Positions 18,961-25,440 of a stretch of 64,000 bases of DNA are shown here, one piece after another (position 1 is the first letter of the stretch; each line of letters begins with the position of its first letter). The position numbers and the translations under genes were made by a program. Under the pieces are notes generated by a model. That model did not search any database. It had not been told where the DNA came from and saw only the letters and a program-made list of their open reading frames with translations. This DNA is from Sphingobacterium pedocola. GTDB lineage: Bacteria > Bacteroidota > Bacteroidia > Sphingobacteriales > Sphingobacteriaceae. Location of the stretch: assembly GCF_015209965.1 (NCBI RefSeq), contig NZ_MU158693.1, positions 374,570-438,569 on the forward strand, written 5' to 3'.

Positions 18961-19098
18961 AATTGTTGTTTAGTTTGTTATCGATTAGATAGCTTACTGC
19001 AGCCCCGGGGGATATATCTGGCGGTTTTTGTGGCCGGGCCCGCGTAAGCTGTATATGAATAGAATGTGTTGGTATTGAAGATATAGCTGCAAGACTCT
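18961..19098. other. Leader of the sigma-dCas12f operon
   Basis: This 138-bp stretch lies between array 1 and the sigma gene. It holds a locally GC-rich part with CCCCGGGG and GGGCCC palindromes around 19000-19042 and no TAnnTTTG box. Transcription may therefore come through from the arrays or from a promoter recognised by another sigma factor. The last guide-like sequence of array 1 occupies about 19069-19098. Confidence 0.4.
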
Positions 19099-19126
19099 GT
19101 TGTGTATACTTTAACGTGTGTGATAA

Positions 19127-19167
19127 GCAGATTTGCGGATTCGCCTATGCGCGGATTTGCGATAAAC
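19127..19167. repeat. Palindromic element replacing a spacer, copy 1
   Basis: The sequence has the core ATTTGCGGATTCGCC and lies between two truncated CRISPR repeats. It belongs to a four-copy family (others at 19255, 19507 and 21469). Confidence 0.6.
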
Positions 19168-19254
19168 GTACCTTTTAAATTGTAGTGAGTAATACCTCCG
19201 AATTCGATTCAGCGGTCATTCAGGTGTTGTGTATACCCTTCAAATAGGTAGTAA

Positions 19255-19294
19255 GCAAATTCGCAAATTTGCCTATTCACGAATCAGCTATAAA
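19255..19294. repeat. Palindromic element replacing a spacer, copy 2
   Basis: It contains the palindrome GCAAATTTGC and the near-palindrome ATTCACGAAT. The flanking repeats have lost the ends that would normally touch the spacer. Confidence 0.6.
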
Positions 19295-19506
19295 GTACCT
19301 TTCAAATTGTGGTGAGTAACACTTTAGAATGCGCATTACGAGGTGTCATCCAGTTGTGCATACCTTTCAAATTGCAAGAGTTAACACCGGAGGAAGATAG
19401 AACTATAGCAGGGCTCCGTTGTGCATACCTTTAAAATTGGGGTGAGTAACAACTTAAAAACTATGAATGAGGAATATTAGTTGTGCGTACCTTATAAATC
19501 AAGTAA

Positions 19507-19540
19507 GCGAATTTGCAATTTTGCCTATTCGCGAATAAGC
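19507..19540. repeat. Palindromic element, copy 3
   Basis: It contains the perfect palindrome ATTCGCGAAT preceded by TTTTGCCT. It sits inside the first repeat of array 1, just after the tracr-like element in transcription order. Confidence 0.6.
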
Positions 19541-19556
19541 ACACCCGCAAGAAAAT

Positions 19557-19614
19557 AAAAAAGTATTTAGCGAGTGGCATATCGCCCTCACCCTACGGCG
19601 TCACAAGAAGCCTC
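19557..19614 (-). ncRNA. tracrRNA-like element, copy a
   Basis: This matches copies b (20596-20654) and c (22318-22375) over about 54 nt with one change, which falls in the loop of the predicted hairpin (GATAT instead of GATAG) and keeps the stem. On the minus strand it starts GAGGCTTCTTGTGACGCC, continues with GTAGGGTGAGGGC, loop, GCCACTCGC, and ends in TAAATACTTTTTT. It stands upstream of array 1 in transcription order. TAGGGTGAG is complementary to the middle of several repeats, as expected of an anti-repeat. Confidence 0.7.
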
Positions 19615-19681
19615 TAATTAAGATTGCATATTTTTATAACACGTATTGTTTTCGTATTTTTACACGTGAAAGGAAAATGTT

Positions 19682-19924
19682 ATGAATACAAAACTTACAT
19701 TGAATTTAGAAAAGAATATCATCGAAAGTGCGAAAGATTATGCTAAGCATAATAAGACCAGCCTTTCAAAACTGATTGAGAATTACCTAAAATCGTTGAC
19801 CGAAAAAGAAGAAAACACGACGGTAAGTCCGCTTGTTGAAAGTCTTACAGGAATCATCCCTCAAGAGCCGGAGAAAAAATACAAAAAGGAATACGCCGAA
19901 TATTTAAACAAAATTAGAAAATAA
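19682..19924 (+). CDS. Orphan antitoxin, DUF6364-like
   Basis: This 80-residue protein has an N-terminal ribbon-helix-helix-like part (LTLNLEKNIIESAKDYAK, then KTSLSKLIENYL) and a charged C-terminus ending NKIRK. Such antitoxins pair with PIN-domain toxins. Directly after its stop codon the sequence encodes only the last 28 residues of a PIN toxin (19926-20012), so the partner has been lost. It lies between copy a of the tracr-like element and array 2, on the opposite strand to the guide system. Confidence 0.7.
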   Translation: MNTKLTLNLEKNIIESAKDYAKHNKTSLSKLIENYLKSLTEKEENTTVSPLVESLTGIIPQEPEKKYKKEYAEYLNKIRK

Positions 19925-19925
19925 C

Positions 19926-20012
19926 TTAGCCATCATTATTACCCGCAATAAAAAAGATTTCAAAAACAATATTCTTCCGGTAATGACCGCCAAAGAATAC
20001 CTAAGTAGATAA
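19926..20012 (+). pseudogene. Remnant of a PIN-domain toxin (C-terminus only)
   Basis: Reading from 19926 gives AIIITRNKKDFKNNILPVMT and then a short tail ending YLSR and a stop at 20010-20012. TRNKKDF...LPVMTAKEYL is the usual C-terminal end of VapC/PIN toxins. There is no start codon and no N-terminal domain; the antitoxin stop is 1 nt away. An internal deletion has probably removed about 100 codons. Confidence 0.7.
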
Positions 20013-20594
20013 TATTACCTTTCAAAAGTAGGAGGGGCACACCTTTCAAATTAGGATGAGTAACACCCTTGCTAACACACTACTTACTCTCGTGTCCGTT
20101 GTGTATACCTTTCAAATTGTGTTCTTCGGCACCAAGCATCTTCATTGTCATCGTTGAGCGTATCGAAACATCTCACAATATACAGACACCATAGCGTTCA
20201 GATACTTATTCATCAGTGCTTGTCTCTAAGGTACTCATGAGCTCGCTATGCTCGGTTCGGCAGGCCTCAGTATGACAAGAAAAACAGTATATGCAGGTTA
20301 CTAAACTTAACTAGCTCCTTTCAAATTGTAGTGAGTAGCAACTTCTCTCTGTTTCTCGTCTGGTAAATGGGAGTTGTATACCTTTCAAATTGTAGTGAGT
20401 AACATCATTGGAAGGTAGCCTTTTCTCTTCATCAGGGTTGTGCGTACCTTTCAAGTTGCAGGGAGGAACACCTTAAAAGAAGTTTACGGGAAAACCGTGG
20501 GATTGTGCACACCTTTCAAATTGCAGGAAGTAAGAACATTTCCAAATCTTCAAATCTGATACACATACCTTTCAAAACCTCCCCCCTTAACACC
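20013..20594 (-). CRISPR. Degenerate CRISPR-like array 2
   Basis: Repeats are at 20041-20067 (partial), 20098-20120 (interrupted), 20316-20342 (partial), 20373-20406 (34 nt), 20437-20472, 20502-20537 and 20559-20594 (the last three 36 nt). Spacers are 20068-20097, 20343-20372, 20407-20436 (30 nt each), 20473-20501 (29) and 20538-20558 (21). In transcription order the first repeat (20559-20594) has a divergent middle, a run of G in place of ACTCACTAC. A 195-bp repetitive insert occupies 20121-20315. Confidence 0.82.
20121..20315. repeat. Insert within array 2, related to 21591-21733
   Basis: It begins GTTCTTCGGCACCAAGCATC and ends with AACTTAACTAGC. Shared blocks with the insert at 21591 include CATAGCGTTCAGAT and GACAAGAAAAACAG. 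Its internal TTGTCATCGTTGAGCG segment resembles the GTCATtgcgag-type intergenic repeats seen elsewhere in the window. Confidence 0.6.
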
Positions 20595-20595
20595 T

Positions 20596-20654
20596 AAAAA
20601 AAGTATTTAGCGAGTGGCCTATCGCCCTCACCCTACGGCGTCACAAGAAGCCTC
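20596..20654 (-). ncRNA. tracrRNA-like element, copy b
   Basis: It is identical to copy c over about 53 nt. The predicted stem pairs GTGAGGGC with GCCACTCGC around GATAG with one bulged A. It is followed on the minus strand by TACTTTTTTTA and then the first repeat of array 2. A promoter-like TTG-N19-TATGTTTT lies just upstream (20663-20692), which would start the transcript within a few nucleotides of the element. Confidence 0.72.
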
Positions 20655-20662
20655 TTAATAAT

Positions 20663-20692
20663 AAAACATAATTATTTTCAGTACAATAGCAA
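20663..20692 (-). promoter_or_regulatory. Candidate promoter of tracr-like element b and array 2
   Basis: On the minus strand TTG (20690-20692) is followed after 19 nt by TATGTTTT (20663-20670), close to TAnnTTTG. The expected start is near the first base of the conserved element. Copies a and c have weaker candidates at this position. Confidence 0.45.
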
Positions 20693-20737
20693 CCCCTTTT
20701 TAACAACATATATCCCAAAATGTCAAAAAGTATTTTG

Positions 20738-20745
20738 TAAATTTG
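20738..20745 (+). promoter_or_regulatory. -7 element for the antitoxin-toxin pair
   Basis: TAAATTTG matches TAnnTTTG exactly. The TTG codon at 20743 is part of this box, which argues for ATG 20767 as the antitoxin start. Confidence 0.5.
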
Positions 20746-20766
20746 AATAACAAAATAGATGTTGTT

Positions 20767-21006
20767 ATGGATATTCAAACGAGGAAAATCGAATTTGTAC
20801 AAAAATTTTTAAAGCTTCAAAATGAAGAATTACTGACTCGCTTGGAAAAGCTATTGCGTTCCGATCAATCAAAAAATGACAAAAATATTGAAGCGATGAC
20901 AGCGACTGAATTTAATCAAAGGATTGATAAATCGTTAGAAGATTCAAAAAATGAGCGACTCACAAATTCAGATGATTTAATTGCGGAAATAAAAAAATGG
21001 GGTTAA
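20767..21006 (+). CDS. Antitoxin of a RelE/ParE-type module
   Basis: From ATG 20767 the protein has 79 residues and begins MDIQTRKIEFVQKFLKLQ, a beginning common to Bacteroidota antitoxins that precede ParE/RelE toxins. The region 45-79 is acidic and probably the toxin-wrapping tail. Its end overlaps the toxin start by 10 nt. It lies between tracr-like element b and array 3 on the plus strand. Confidence 0.7.
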   Translation: MDIQTRKIEFVQKFLKLQNEELLTRLEKLLRSDQSKNDKNIEAMTATEFNQRIDKSLEDSKNERLTNSDDLIAEIKKWG

Positions 21007-21335
21007 AGGTATACTGGACCGATTCTGCCAAAAACGAGTTGAAAAACATTTTTAACTATCACAAGGAAAAAGTTAGTCTAAAAATCGCTCGACAGATAAC
21101 TACTCAAATTGCCGAAAGTGCTAAGAACTTAAGTAATTTCCCAGAAATTGGAGTCCACGAAGAACTTCTACAAGAAAGACCGCAGAACTTCAGATATATC
21201 GTTAGTACAAATTACAAAATCATTTATTGGATAAACGACAAAAAAACAGCGTTGAAATTGTCGATGTATTTGATGCCCGACAAAATCCAATTAAAATTAA
21301 GCGAACTAAATAAAAAAACTTTCAAATTGGGATGA
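20997..21335 (+). pseudogene. RelE/ParE toxin with a frameshift near the C-terminus
   Basis: The first 80 or so residues are a normal ParE/RelE fold (YWTDSAKNELKNIFNYH, then RYIVSTNYKIIYWI). After an A7 run at 21240-21246 the frame is wrong. One extra A would give EIVDVFDARQNPIKIKRTK and a stop at 21311-21313, the usual end of this family. As written, the frame instead runs on to 21335, ending inside a CRISPR repeat. The toxin is therefore probably inactive, phase-variable, or affected by a sequencing error in the homopolymer. Confidence 0.7.
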
Positions 21336-21468
21336 GTAGCACCTATCACATTCTAAATAGGTAAACGTCATGAGGTTGCACATACCTTTCAAATTGTAGT
21401 GAGTAGCACCGTCGTAGCGATAATACTCCTATCAAATCCTGTTGTGTATGCCTTTCAAAGTGCAGTAA

Positions 21469-21509
21469 GCAAATTCGAAAATTTGCCTCTTCGCAGATCT
21501 GCAATAGAC
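21469..21509. repeat. Palindromic element replacing a spacer, copy 4
   Basis: It reads GCAAATTCGAAAATTTGCC and then CTTCGCAGATCTGC, between truncated repeats at 21441 and 21510. It shares its layout with the three copies in array 1. Confidence 0.6.
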
Positions 21510-21590
21510 TACCTTTCAAATTGTAGTGAGTAACATCAAAGATTAGCTCGGGAGATGATCTAAAGTCGTTGTATATACTTTTCAAATTAT

Positions 21591-21733
21591 GTTCTTCGAC
21601 GCCAAGTATCTTCGTTGTCATGCTGAATGCAATGAAGCATCTCAAAGTATGCTGGCAGCATAGCGTTCAGATCTTTCACTACGTTCAAGATGACAAGAAA
21701 AACAGTTTGTAAAATTATTAAACCTGACTAGCG
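21591..21733. repeat. Insert within array 3, related to 20121-20315
   Basis: It begins GTTCTTCGACGCCAAGTATC and ends CCTGACTAGCG. It interrupts a repeat after CAAATTAT and the repeat resumes with CCTTTCAAATT, so the insertion point within the unit is the same as in array 2. Confidence 0.6.
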
Positions 21734-22003
21734 CCTTTCAAATTTGCAGGGTGTAACACCAAATTACTCGGGGGCTGAAATAAGTTGTGTATACCTTTAA
21801 AATTGGGATGAGTAGCATCAACGCTGTGTTTTAATTTATCGCTATCAACGTTGTGTATACCTTTCCAATTAGGGTGAGTAACACCGAACGCGTTTGAAGC
21901 TGTTTCATATCAGGTGTTGTGTATACCTTTCAAATTAGGATGAGCAACACCGCTATTTAATTAACTATTCAAAGATAACAAGTTGTGTATACCTTTCAAA
22001 TTG

Positions 22004-22317
22004 TATTCTTCAACTCAAAGTATCTTCATTGTCATATTGAGCGTATCGTCTTACTAAGCAATCATCATACAATAAACCAACAAGAATGAATAATTTAGAC
22101 TGCCGCGTCGTGCCTCCTCGCAGTGACGTGCAGTAACCGTCCATTGTGATAGTAACATCGACGTCATCGCGAACCTGAGGCACGAAGGTGTGGAGATCTT
22201 ATGCTCTTAAAGGAAAGACTGCCGCATCGTACCTCCTCACAGTGACGACCCCTTGTACTACCAAAACCCTATCTCCTAACACCTAACCTCTATCCCCTCC
22301 CCCTTAACACCTAAAAT
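22004..22317. repeat. Repeat-rich stretch between array 3 and tracr-like element c
   Basis: No gene is seen. 22004-22047 is a truncated copy of the array insert family. GACTGCCGCGTCGTGCCTCC at 22098 and GACTGCCGCATCGTACCTCC at 22217, each followed by TCgCAGTGACG-like sequence, are REP-type repeats of the same family as those at 34865-34952. 22275-22312 is made of AACACCTAA-type simple sequence ending in the AACACC edge of a decayed CRISPR repeat. Confidence 0.5.
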
Positions 22318-22375
22318 AAAAAAGTATTTAGCGAGTGGCCTATCGCCCTCACCCTACGGCGTCACAAGAAGCCTC
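22318..22375 (-). ncRNA. tracrRNA-like element, copy c
   Basis: It is identical to copy b from AAGTATTTAGCGAGTGGCC to AAGCCTC (plus-strand reading). It heads array 3. A weaker promoter-like TTG-N20-TATTTAAT lies at 22377-22407 on the minus strand. Confidence 0.7.
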
Positions 22376-22727
22376 AATTAAATATTTCACTTTTTTATCA
22401 ATACCAATACGTCAAAGAACATAGCGATGCATATAGAAGACTTTTCACAAAAGGCAAGTCTCTTCCATGTCGTCTTTCGACAACACCGCATCTTGATTAA
22501 AATTTATGGTAAAGATCCTACGCGTTTTCGGTTTTCTTCAAGTTAATAATATCGTATTATTATGCTGTAGGATTCTGAGAATGTATTCAATACTGGCCAG
22601 TCTTAAACTGGGGATTTGATAATGTTTTTATATATGCTTTTTCTCATATGGGCACTAATTTGGTTGTCTTATTATAATCAAAGATAATAGAAAGTTTTTA
22701 CAAACACAAATAATTATCAAAATTCAC
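22376..22727. other. Intergenic region with small ORFs and an inverted repeat
   Basis: It contains a perfect inverted repeat TAATAATA-TCG-TATTATTA at 22544-22562. Two short plus-strand reading frames begin with ATG: 22427-22546 (39 residues, basic, possibly the decayed end of a larger gene) and 22622-22687 (21 residues, one hydrophobic helix). Neither is recognised, and both may be chance. Confidence 0.25.
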
Positions 22728-23249
22728 TTGTATTTTTATTGCGCAAATTTTCACTCAATTTGTTATGTGTCTAATATTAATAAACATATCCTAAATCAAA
22801 TCGGTATACAACTACGTGCCAGAAGGGAAGAACTTCATTATTCCCAAAAGGATGTAGCCAACATGACCGGTCTCACAGTGAACACCATATCAGCCATTGA
22901 AAAAGGCGGAGGTTCAACACTGTACAATTTCCTTTTACTATGTCGTTCGCTACATATACAACCTAAAGAGTTTTTTCAAGAAGACATTGATTTAACACCA
23001 CTGTATAATATACCCCCCGATTCAAAAAGACGGATAGAAATCACCCAGAAACTTGATAATCTGGTTTATCACTCCGATTTTTTTACCAGTCCAAAGCGCG
23101 TCGCCGATGTGATCAAAGAATTAGACACCGAAAAAAGCGACAGCAACAAATTCTCCGTTTATCTGACCGGCTATTGTAAAGAAGGCGAACTGGAATATAT
23201 CAAAGAGGGCAACATCAAAAAGTATATTAAAAAGAAAAATGGGGGCTAG
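22728..23249 (+). CDS. XRE/HipB-type helix-turn-helix protein
   Basis: An XRE helix-turn-helix (about residues 24-80: IGIQLRARREELHYSQKDVA, then MTGLTVNTISAIEKG) is followed by about 90 residues that may be a short HipA N-terminal-like extension, including SVYLTGYCKEGELEYIKEG. The start is uncertain: TTG 22728 gives 173 residues and GTG 22767 gives 160. No HipA kinase gene follows; the end overlaps the convergent transglutaminase gene by 23 nt. It could be an orphan antitoxin or an autonomous regulator. Confidence 0.65.
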   Translation: MYFYCANFHSICYVSNINKHILNQIGIQLRARREELHYSQKDVANMTGLTVNTISAIEKGGGSTLYNFLLLCRSLHIQPKEFFQEDIDLTPLYNIPPDSKRRIEITQKLDNLVYHSDFFTSPKRVADVIKELDTEKSDSNKFSVYLTGYCKEGELEYIKEGNIKKYIKKKNGG

Positions 23250-24030
23250 AGCTTACCTCCTCTACACTGATCTGCATATTATTAAGCGTCACTGCACCGA
23301 AGTGTGTGGCAAAGGCAACATCCGCTGCATCCCGCCCGTAGGCCACTAGAATGCGGCCGCCTTTCGGTTCGTGTTGTGTAGCATCGAAGCAATACCAGCG
23401 CCCACCGATATAGGCCTCAAACCAAGCATGAAGGTCCATTGGATCCAACTCATACAGGTAGCCCGTAGCCATCCGTGCCGGAATATCCAATGCCCGGCAC
23501 AGGGAAATACCGATATGCGCGAAATCACGGCATACACCTTTCTTGGTTTCTAATACATCGCATGCAGATGAACTGCTGTTGGTAGTGCCATATTCGTATT
23601 GGATGTGTGTATGTATCCATTGACGGATCGCTTCCACTTGTTCATAGCCAGTGTTGCAGCCTCTGGTTATTTCCGCGCTTACTTCGCCCAGTTTGTCAGA
23701 CTCGCAGTACCGGCTCGGCAAGAGAAAGTGCAACATACCGTCCGGCAGGTCTGTGATTGGTGTCCATGCAGCTCCGTAATCCACATCGATCACGTCGGCA
23801 CAGTCGGCAACCACCGTGCTTCGTAGTTGGAATTGTCCGGCGGGCAGCACCAACCGTTGACACAAATTACCGTAAGTGTCGGCAAACTCAGTCATGGTCA
23901 CATAGGGCGACACCTGCAACTCGTCGCGCATCACGAACTGCCCGATCCCACTCTTCGGCCGCAGCATGAATATCGTTGGCACGGGAAACTCGCAGGTAAA
24001 ATTCAGAAAACAAGACGCTTGTATTAGCAT
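23227..24030 (-). CDS. Transglutaminase-like cysteine protease family protein
   Basis: From ATG 24030 the protein has 267 residues. An N-terminal beta domain (about 1-110) precedes a transglutaminase core with Cys in KKGVCRDFAH, His in DLHAWFEAY and Asp in CFDATQ, the full triad. There is no signal peptide. Bacterial members act as proteases or amidases, with unknown substrates. The 3' end overlaps the XRE gene on the other strand. Confidence 0.8.
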   Translation of the reverse strand: MLIQASCFLNFTCEFPVPTIFMLRPKSGIGQFVMRDELQVSPYVTMTEFADTYGNLCQRLVLPAGQFQLRSTVVADCADVIDVDYGAAWTPITDLPDGMLHFLLPSRYCESDKLGEVSAEITRGCNTGYEQVEAIRQWIHTHIQYEYGTTNSSSSACDVLETKKGVCRDFAHIGISLCRALDIPARMATGYLYELDPMDLHAWFEAYIGGRWYCFDATQHEPKGGRILVAYGRDAADVAFATHFGAVTLNNMQISVEEVSSSPHFSF

Positions 24031-24164
24031 AGCGTAAATATACATAAAGCGCAGAGGACAAGGAGAAGAAATAACCTGAATATTTAAACCAACTCCTTAC
24101 GAATCTTCACATTAAAATTGGCAGTTAATATTTTAATTGCTAACTTTAAATTAAAGAACTACCC

Positions 24165-24371
24165 ATGCGAACCTTTTGGATATACTTTTCTATTTTCTTT
24201 ATTATGTGCATAATGACGCAGTTATTCCTTTACTTTTCTGCACCGGAGAGGTATAATTTCGACTTCGTTCATGGCGCCAGTTACCTCGGCATCATATTCA
24301 TATCTGCTTTACTAACGTCATATATTTTACGAAAACGTAAATATTCCTTAAAAGAAAAAGCCAACTTATAG
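24165..24371 (+). CDS. Small membrane protein of unknown function
   Basis: 68 residues with two predicted membrane helices (about 3-26 and 38-56) and a basic tail RKRKYSLKEK. It is not recognised. The codon pattern and a terminator-like hairpin at about 24358-24380 (AAGCC/GGCTT with one mismatch) support a real gene. Confidence 0.5.
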   Translation: MRTFWIYFSIFFIMCIMTQLFLYFSAPERYNFDFVHGASYLGIIFISALLTSYILRKRKYSLKEKANL

Positions 24372-24408
24372 TCGGCTTCTTCTTTATAATTACTATCGCT
24401 GGATACTC

Positions 24409-25044
24409 TTATTTATTCGGCTGCGGCGTTGTACGCAAGTAAGGTTTTATCTCCGTAAATCCTTTTGGGAATTTTGCTGGAATATCTTCCGTTTTAATAG
24501 CCGGCACCACGATGACATCTTGCCCGTCGGTCCAGTCTGCCGGTGTAGCAACAGAATATTCATCAGTTAATTGTAATGAATCAATCACACGCAAAATCTC
24601 ATTAAAGTTACGGCCTGTAGATGCAGGATACGTCAGCGTCAATTTAACTTTGCGATCCGGACCGATTACAAATACAGAACGAACGGTAGCTGTTGCCGAA
24701 GCGTTGGGATGAATCATATCATACAATTCTGCCACTGTACGATCCTTATCAGCAATGATCGGAAAATCTACGTTAGTGTTTTGCGTCTCATTAATATCCT
24801 TTATCCAACCGAAATGATCCTCTATGGCATCTACACTTAAAGCTAATACTTTGACATTACGCTTTTCAAATTCGTCCTTCAGTTGTGCGGTACGCCCCAA
24901 CTCTGTAGTACATACTGGCGTATAATCCGAAGGATGCGAGTAAAGCACTACCCAACTTCCTTCTGTGTACTCATAAAAATCTATATCTCCAATTGTTGTT
25001 TGTGCCTGGAAATTTGGCGCTTGGTCTCCTAATCTTAAACTCAT
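24409..25044 (-). CDS. 1-Cys peroxiredoxin (Prx6 type)
   Basis: The 211-residue protein has the peroxidatic Cys45 in SDYTPVCTTELG and the long C-terminal region of Prx6-type enzymes (NEILRVIDSLQLTD and on to a proline-rich end). There is no second conserved resolving cysteine. It reduces hydrogen and alkyl peroxides in the cytoplasm. It appears to be monocistronic. Confidence 0.9.
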   Translation of the reverse strand: MSLRLGDQAPNFQAQTTIGDIDFYEYTEGSWVVLYSHPSDYTPVCTTELGRTAQLKDEFEKRNVKVLALSVDAIEDHFGWIKDINETQNTNVDFPIIADKDRTVAELYDMIHPNASATATVRSVFVIGPDRKVKLTLTYPASTGRNFNEILRVIDSLQLTDEYSVATPADWTDGQDVIVVPAIKTEDIPAKFPKGFTEIKPYLRTTPQPNK

Positions 25045-25400
25045 TTTATATACGTATTAAAATCAATAATCTATTTTACTCTACTAAGGTAGTAGATTTA
25101 ATTAAACACCCAAAATATATTTCGTCATAACTTTATCATTTCTATAACAACGGGGATTGTGATTAAGTTTATTTTTTGGTGTTAAAGGCTTTTTGTGTTA
25201 AAACTAAAAAGGTGTTAAAATAAAGAAGGTTTTTCTTAATCAATTTTATGCGCCTCTTTCGCCGGCGCAAGGCGACTTCTTTTTCCTAAAAAGAAGCAAA
25301 AATCGTCGCTGTACCGGCTCGACAAGATGGTTCACCATTCCTGCAATTGTCGACCCGCTAAGGCGACATTTACCGTGCGTGTAGGGGTAGTGCGTTTGTT

Positions 25401-25440
25401 ATATTACTTATTTACTTCAGCCGAAGTAAATAAGTAATAT
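25401..25440. repeat. Perfect 18-bp inverted repeat
   Basis: ATATTACTTATTTACTTC (25401-25418) is followed by AGCC and its exact reverse complement (25423-25440). There is no T run and no adjacent gene end, so it is not an evident terminator. Confidence 0.8.

Larger units (their letters stand above)
19099..19506 (-). CRISPR. Degenerate CRISPR-like array 1
   Basis: Repeats on the plus strand resemble GTTGTGTATACCTTTCAAAT followed by TGTAGTGAGTAACACC (36 nt). Complete copies are at 19353-19388 and 19418-19453, with partial copies at 19099, 19168-19196, 19226, 19295-19322 and 19480. Spacers lie at 19197-19225, 19323-19352, 19389-19417 and 19454-19479 (26-30 nt). Read on the minus strand the repeat ends GAAAGGTATACACAAC, like the 3' end of Cas12f1 repeats (GAAGGAATGCAAC, from memory), which sets the direction of transcription toward the sigma-dCas12f operon. 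Two spacers have been replaced by palindromic sequence. Confidence 0.82.
21318..22003 (-). CRISPR. Degenerate CRISPR-like array 3 (most regular)
   Basis: Repeats start at 21784, 21850, 21916 and 21982, an exact 66-nt period (36-nt repeat plus 30-nt spacer). Others are at 21318-21343 (partial), 21375-21410, 21441, 21510-21537, 21568 and 21733-21760. Spacers are 21344-21374, 21411-21440, 21538-21567, 21761-21783, 21820-21849, 21886-21915 and 21952-21981. Several repeats here carry AGGGTGAG or GGATGAG in the middle, which can pair with the tracr-like TAGGGTGAG (perfectly at 21850-21885). One palindrome and one long insert interrupt it. Confidence 0.87.

Noticed and set aside
19127..21509. Integron attC sites
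   Set aside because: There are palindromes but no R'/R'' core sites, no cassettes in register and no integrase.
19099..22003. An active adaptive immune CRISPR locus
   Set aside because: Repeats are strongly degenerate, no adaptation genes or nuclease are present, and spacers have been overwritten by repeats.
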